From NCBI RefSeq assembly GCF_026230105.1, contig NC_079478.1, positions 20,475,653-20,539,652 on the forward strand: a stretch of 64,000 bases of DNA. The letters run 5' to 3'. The notes below the pieces were generated by a model. It did not search any database. It worked only from the letters and a program-made list of their open reading frames with translations, and was not told where the DNA came from. Numbering within the stretch: the first letter of the stretch is position 1; each line of letters opens with the position of its first letter. Below are positions 59,152 to 64,000 of the stretch, one piece after another. The DNA is from Diorhabda sublineata. Lineage: Eukaryota > Arthropoda > Insecta > Coleoptera > Chrysomelidae. Made by a program: the position numbers and the translations under genes.

Positions 59152-60902
59152 GTATATATATTTAATCAGGAGAATTGAAAAAAAAAACGAATTGAATTTA
59201 GATCTGGACGTTACGCAGTTTTCAACTCATTTTTCTGCGTAAAAAACCGAACCTATTCGAATATTGACAAGTCATCTTGGATTGTTCTATCAAATATTTC
59301 GAAAAATTAATCATTTTATATAATAAATTCGATGAATTGAGCCGCTGTTATGGAGCTGAATCTGGTGGTCAAAAAATTTGTCTATATTCGGTCAAAATTT
59401 GTTTTTGAAATTCAATTAAATCTATATTCAATCAAATTTTCGAATCATAACGATTTTGAAAAGACATGTCAACTGAGCTATAAACTTATTGATTCTATCT
59501 TTAAAACATTCTCAGATATTTATTTATCGAAAAAAAAAAAAAATAGATTTTATCGACTTAAGCTGCTTAAAAGTTATTATTTCGTATTTATTTTATTAAA
59601 AATGTACATTTCGTAACATCCCTGTATATAACGACATCCAGTACCGGCTTCTACCGACGAATTTTTCTGCAGCTAACTGTTTTTTTTTCGGTTGCTCCAT
59701 TTTTTTGTCGATTGCTTTTATTTTCTGTTTTAAACTTAAAAACATAAATATTTGTATTTTTTCCTCGATTTAGCGATTCCCTGTATATAACGAATCGGTG
59801 GGGTCCATTTTTTTGATAAATAAGCGCCTGGGAATGATAAATTTTATTGTTGTTCAATTAGATATTCCTGAAAGTGGTAAAAAGTAATAGTTATTTTCAA
59901 ATAACCCCTATAAATATTTTTTGTAAGGTCTATATTTTTTTGATAAATGAATATCAGAGGATGATTCAGAAAAAAATATAACATTTTGATCATGTCTTTT
60001 ATTTGTTGTGTTCAATAAGATGTTTTCTAAACGTCATAATAACATTTTAAAACAACTCCTGTATTTGTTTTTTTGTTTGATGACGACTCAGGAAAAGAAA
60101 TGTCTTATATTTTTTTATGAAAAAACTTATTTTTAAACGTGTAAGAAGTTAATAATCGTTTTTAAACAACCCCTGTACACGTTTTTTTGTAATATTCAAT
60201 TTTTTTGATAAATAAATGCCTCAAGATGACTCAGAAAAGAAATTAGAACATTTTGAATATACCTTTTATTTTTTTTTATTAAAAAACGTGTTTTTAAACG
60301 TCATAATAAGGTAATAATCATTTTTAAACAAACCCTGTACACGTTTTTTTGTAATATTCAATTTTTTTGATAAATAAATGCCTCAAGATGACTCAGAAAA
60401 GAAATTTGAACATTTTAAATATACCTTTTATTTTTTTTAATTAAAAAACGTGTTTTTAAACGTCATAATAAGGTAATAATCATTTTTAAACAAACCCTGT
60501 ACATGCTTTTTTTTGTAATATTCAATTTTTTTGATAAATAAATGCCTCAAGATGACTCAGAAAAGAAATTAGAACATAAGAAGGTAATAATCATTTTTAA
60601 ACAACGCTTACTTTATTTTTTATTAAATCTAAGGTCTAAAACACAAATTTACCTTTTACTTAAAATAATTTAGAAATCAAATGTTTTAATACGAATAATT
60701 TTATTAATATATCGACGACCTAATAAACGAATTTTCAACATTTAAGGTTAATTCTGCACACAGCTCCTAGGCAGATAGGCAGATATAACCGGTTCGAAGC
60801 GGTTCGAAACCAAACACAGATCAGAAACAAACATATTTGTCTCTATTAATTCGAGTTATATACATTTAGAACTAATAGAACGTTAATTTTTATCAATTTT
60901 AG
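59152..60902 (+). other. tns: Tensin intron inside the P-loop codon region
   Basis: A phase-2 intron of 1.75 kb. It contains a tandem array (59.66-60.60 kb) and a short copy of sequence resembling a downstream tensin exon at about 59634-59655. The frames 59350-59616 (+) and 59651-59857 (-) are not supported as genes. Confidence 0.8.
59660..60605. repeat. Tandem repeat, about 162-bp unit (GATAAATAAATGCCTCAAGATGACTC)
   Basis: GATAAATAAATGCCTCAAG starts near 60209, 60371 and 60533. Units are joined by AAAACGTGTTTTTAAACGTCATAATAAG and CAAACCCTGTACACGTTTTTTTG. More diverged units extend left to about 59700. The CCTGTA(C/T)A word resembles the CAGGGTG-type transposon ends seen elsewhere. Confidence 0.85.
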
Positions 60903-61052
60903 GGGTAATAAAGATAAATTAGGGGTAATCGTTTCGGCTTACATGCATTATTCTAGTATTTGCGGTAACGCCGAACAAGCATTAGATCGATTTTCAATGA
61001 GAAAATTCTTAGACGACACCGTCGGACCTCTAATACTACCGTCTAATAAAAG
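60903..61052 (+). CDS. tns: Tensin exon: P-loop and following helices
   Basis: A 150-bp exon, phase 2 to 2, between AATTTTAG and AAAAG|GTAGAT. Joined to the previous exon it gives the P-loop H-S-R-G-N-K-D-K-L-G, then VIVSAYMHYSSICG and EQALDRFSMRKFLDD, which follow tensin-2 closely as I know it. In active PTPs the loop is H-C-X5-R. Here Cys is Ser and Arg is Lys, so dephosphorylation by the usual thiol mechanism is not expected. Aromatic and helical core residues are kept, suggesting that the fold is maintained for binding. Confidence 0.95.
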
Positions 61053-61132
61053 GTAGATACCAATTTTCAATTATTCACGTTAAATTTCTTCCACAAAAAA
61101 CATTTTTTTCTTTTTTTTTCTATCCCCTTCAG

Positions 61133-61512
61133 GTACGTGGACTATTTCTCTGGATTACTTTCCCATAACATCAAAATCAATGCGGCTCCCATGTACCTTA
61201 CGCACGTCACTGTTCTCGGAGCCCCGTCTTTTTGTCGCGGTGGTTGTAAGGCGTTTTTGAAATTATACGAGGGTCATACGCCGATTTATACGTCGGGTGT
61301 TTATTTCATATCGAGCGGAGTGAGTCAATTCACGGTGAACGTTTCCGGTGAAGGACGAAGGGGATTACAACTAAGAGGCGATATTTTGATCAAATGTTAC
61401 CATCGAAGCGATACCGGTCGGGAAATTATTTTCGCTTGTCAATTCCACACGTGCGCAGTCTCAGATCATACTTTGAGTTTCACTAGACAAGAATTAGACG
61501 GTGCTTGTAACG
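61133..61512 (+). CDS. tns: Tensin exon: start and bulk of the C2 domain
   Basis: A 380-bp exon, phase 2 to 1, between CCCCTTCAG and AACG|GTAAAT. It begins RYVDYFSGLLSHNIKINAAP, the linker into the PTEN-type C2 domain. C2 strands follow: YLTHVTVLGAP, GGCKAFLKLYEG, YTSGVYFI, RGDILIKCYHR and IIFACQFHTCAV. In PTEN this calcium-independent C2 domain helps membrane binding. In tensin the phosphatase-C2 unit is part of the N-terminal actin-binding and adhesion region. Length and block order match vertebrate tensins. Highest-confidence exon in the window. Confidence 0.97.
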
Positions 61513-61567
61513 GTAAATAATTTTAATGAATAAAATCGTGATTTTTTAAAAAAATTTTTGAATATAG

Positions 61568-61747
61568 ATCCTAGATTTCCTTTGGATGGGGCAGTGGAGC
61601 TTCATTTTTCCCCCGGTCCTGAAGGTAGACATCCAGTACCGGCTCCTACACCTGCGGTACCTTTCACTCTAGCAGATGATCCAGTTACGAGGGCCGATAG
61701 TCCGTTACTGATCGAAGATTATGATGATTCTGAAGAATATGACGAAG
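61568..61747 (+). CDS. tns: Tensin exon: end of C2 and acidic linker
   Basis: A 180-bp exon, phase 1 to 1, between AATATAG and GAAG|GTGAGT. It starts DPRFPLDGAVELHFSPGPEG, the final C2 strand (D-x-RFP in vertebrate tensins). Pro-rich HPVPAPTPAVP and a strongly acidic tail (LIEDYDDSEEYDE) follow. This is the start of the variable linker that separates the C2 domain from the C-terminal SH2-PTB module. Confidence 0.93.
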
Positions 61748-61929
61748 GTGAGTGAAATTTTTTTACAGTTTCGTTGTATTTTTTTTTCGCAAAAAATTGA
61801 AAATATCTCGACTCCTGATCGTTTTATGCCTTTTATTTCGTATGAAATTACAATCCCAGCTTAAGGCGCGAACCATTTGCTTCGTTTACGTTATTTTTTT
61901 CTTTTACAAAAATCGAAATTTTGAAATTT

Positions 61930-62725
61930 TAGAACAATTTGAAAATTTCTAGAACGTTTTAGGACATTTGGGGTCGTTCTTTTTTGTTTTAGAACATTTT
62001 CGTTTGTTCTAGAACATTTGAATCAAGACTATATCGTTTTAAATACCTTTTGTTTTGTTCTTCATCATTCTGGAACAATATAAAATATTTTGTTCGACTC
62101 TAGTTCAGTTTTTAATGGTTTTAGAACAATTTAACCACTTCTAGGTCGTTTTGGAACATCTAGGATTGTTCTTTATTGTTTTAGAACATTTTAGTTTGCT
62201 CTAGAATATTTTAATCCACACTATATAGTCTTCAGTGCAACTTGTATCGTTCTGGTACATTATAAAACGTTCCAGTTGATTATACATCATTTTTAAGCAC
62301 TTTTAGAACAATTTAACTCCTTCTAGAACCGTTTCGGAACATCTAGGATTGTTCTTTATCATTTTAGAATATTTTTAACAACTGTATCTTCTTTAGTACC
62401 ACTTGTATTGTTCATTTTCGTTTATTCTAGAACATTTTTTAACAACATTATATAGTCTTTAGTACAACTTGTTTTGTTCTGTATCGTTTTGGAACATTAT
62501 AAAACGTTCCAGTTGATTCCACATCACTTTTAAGCACTTTTGGAACAAATTAATCACTTATTGGACCGTTTCGGAACATCTAGGTTTGTTCTTTATCATT
62601 TTATAACATTTTCGTTTGTTCTAGAACATTTTTAACAACACTGTATAGTCTTTAGTACAACTTGTATTGTTTTTTATCGTTTTGGAACACATAAAACGGT
62701 CCAGTCGATTCTATATCAATTTTAA
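61930..62725. repeat. Intronic repeat rich in GTTCTAGAACATTTT words
   Basis: GTTTTAGAACATTTTCGTTTGTTCTAGAAC and variants recur near 61985, 62180 and 62605. Between them are TATATAGTCTTTAGTACAACTTGTATTGTTC and CATTATAAAACGTTCCAGTTGATT blocks (units of about 190-210 bp). It uses the same core words as the 0.5-1.7 kb array, in reverse complement. Confidence 0.8.
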
Positions 62726-62798
62726 ATAAAAAAAATCCATTTCATTACTTTGTAACCAAACTCCTTATATATTATTGAAATCGTTTTTGTTCGTATAG

Positions 62799-62901
62799 TC
62801 GATTCGAGAAAACCTGCGTGTTCAGTTTATTTCTGTCCAATTGGAACAGTCGTCGGTGCCTATTTTAGAGATGAAAATAAATTTCGGGAGTCCGAACGTA
62901 G
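62799..62901 (+). CDS. tns: Candidate tensin linker exon
   Basis: After a T-rich acceptor (GTTCGTATAG), the phase-1 frame demanded by the preceding exon is open for 34 codons (beginning VDSRKPACSVYFC) to a donor-like AG|GTAAAA, followed at once by an in-frame stop if unspliced. Higher G+C than the flanks supports coding. I recognise no tensin motif, and the linker is poorly conserved, so similarity cannot decide. The other open frame here (62841-63038) would require a different phase and looks less likely. Continuation of tensin must lie to the right of the window. Confidence 0.4.
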
Positions 62902-64000
62902 GTAAAACATCATCGGGCGTTTACTTTTCAACCTGCCGGTATTATTCTCTGTGGTTTTTACGGTTCCGAGTTGTTATTTGTGCTGTGTACTTCGGCAAAT
63001 ATTTTTTACTGAGACTTCTTCAGATCCGGATCAGGTAGATGTTTAATCAAAAATTTTGAAACCATACCAAAACTTATCCGTTCTTTTAACTATGTCATTA
63101 ATCAGGTATCAAAAAGTAGTTATTTCTGGAAATTTATTACCCAACTCAACTTCTTGAAACAATTCACAACATCCTGAATCTAATTATCAACTTCCTGAAT
63201 CAATTCACAACATACTGAATCATTTCTCAACATTCTGAATCAATTCTCAACTTCCTGAATCAATTCATATTACACTGAATCAATTTTCAACTTCCTGAAT
63301 CAATTCACAACACCCTGAATCAATTTTCAACTTCCTGAATCAATTCTCAACCTCATGATTCAATTCACAACACCCTGAATCAATTTTCAACATCATGGAT
63401 CAATTCTCAACTTCCTGAATCAATTCACAACACCCTGAATCAATTAACAACATCCTGAATCATTTCTCAACTTCATGAATCATTTCTCAACTTCATGAAT
63501 CAATTCACAACATCCTGAATCATTTCTCAACTTCATGAATCAATTCTCAACACCCTGAATCTAATTATCAACTTCCTGAATCAATTCTCAACCTCATGAT
63601 TCAATTCACAACACCCTGAATCAATTTTCAACATCATGGATCAATTCTCAACTTCCTGAATCAATTCACAACACCCTGAATCAATTAACAACATCCTGAA
63701 TCATTTCTCAACTTCATGAATCATTTCTCAACTTCATGAATCAATTCACAACATCCTGAATCATTTCTCATCTTTCTGAATCAATTCCAAAAGTTTATTT
63801 CTCTCAAAATCATTGAAATACTAAAACCTCGTACATTCACTATTTATTCATTCATATTTACTGGGCTTTTCTCTTCGTCCGAATGCGTTAATTTTTTTTC
63901 CAGTGTTAAAAAAATCAATTTTCAAGTTTAAGAGGCGTATATACATCGTTTATTTAAAGTTGATTCTTCGCTCCATCCTGTATATTATAAAATATAAACT
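62902..64000 (+). other. Downstream intronic sequence to the window edge
   Basis: Apart from the 20-bp minisatellite listed separately I see no exon. The edge ends in AT-rich DNA with CATCCTGTATATTATAA near 63977. Confidence 0.5.
63125..63795. repeat. 20-bp minisatellite (CAATTCTCAACTTCCTGAAT) with a 241-bp higher-order repeat
   Basis: More than 30 units of the form CAATT(C/T)(T/A)CAACNNCCTGAAT run head to tail. A block containing the rare variants ACCTCATGATT and ATCATGGATC recurs essentially unchanged at an offset of 241 bp (63351 and 63592), showing a recent segmental duplication within the array. Confidence 0.95.

Noticed and set aside
60785..60812. GGTTCGAAGCGGTTCGAAACC as a tRNA T-arm
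   Set aside because: No acceptor stem, D-arm or anticodon arm could be folded around it. It is only a short direct repeat.
62841..63038. Alternative frame MEQSSVPILEM... as a tensin exon
   Set aside because: Its phase does not fit the preceding exon, which ends in phase 1. The phase-1 frame of the same segment does fit.
63125..63795. Regular short repeats as a CRISPR array
   Set aside because: The units are contiguous 20-bp copies with no unique spacers, and the DNA is eukaryotic.

Overview
This window is animal nuclear DNA, very probably from an insect and possibly a beetle. It is AT-rich, with spliced exons, large introns, (TA)n tracts, decayed mariner-type transposons and lineage-specific minisatellites. 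No bacterial genes, operons, CRISPR arrays, rRNA or convincing tRNA genes were seen. The organism call is an inference from overall character.

One host gene spans almost the whole window on the + strand: a tensin orthologue (insect relative of Drosophila blistery and vertebrate TNS1/TNS2), open at both ends. Two exons at the left (279-399, 2027-2064) encode a C1-type zinc finger. An intron of about 52 kb follows. Five exons at the right (58683-58895, 58979-59151, 60903-61052, 61133-61512, 61568-61747) encode the PTEN-like phosphatase and C2 domains. The splice phases of these five agree with one another, and the C1 pair agrees internally. A further linker exon (62799-62901) is possible. The downstream SH2 and PTB exons would lie beyond the window. 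The phosphatase core lacks the catalytic Cys, Arg and general-acid Asp, so the protein is predicted to be an adhesion scaffold and not an enzyme.

The giant intron holds several short candidate exons that all end in phase 0, and the internal ones also begin in phase 0. They are a 25-residue ATG exon (16460-16534), a 110-codon cassette (19863-20192), an 18-residue ATG exon (40854-40907) and a 15-codon exon (54116-54160). This fits alternative promoters and cassette exons feeding one PTP-C2 core, but it is inferred from splice signals and phase alone.

The rest is mobile and repetitive DNA. The clearest element is a 2.7 kb Transib (RAG1-like) transposon at 36615-39318. It has 5-bp target-site duplications (CGGCT), terminal inverted repeats and a decayed minus-strand transposase with all three acidic catalytic positions still recognisable. 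Its two ends carry heptamer-like and nonamer-like boxes separated by 22 bp on one side and 12 bp on the other, resembling the 12/23 arrangement of V(D)J recombination signals. Other elements include a 621-bp MITE (7864-8484), a long-inverted-repeat element with an uncharacterised protein fragment (31.3-33.05 kb), two mariner remnants (55.45-55.93 and 57.54-58.07 kb), a non-LTR retrotransposon scrap, and at least ten tandem arrays.
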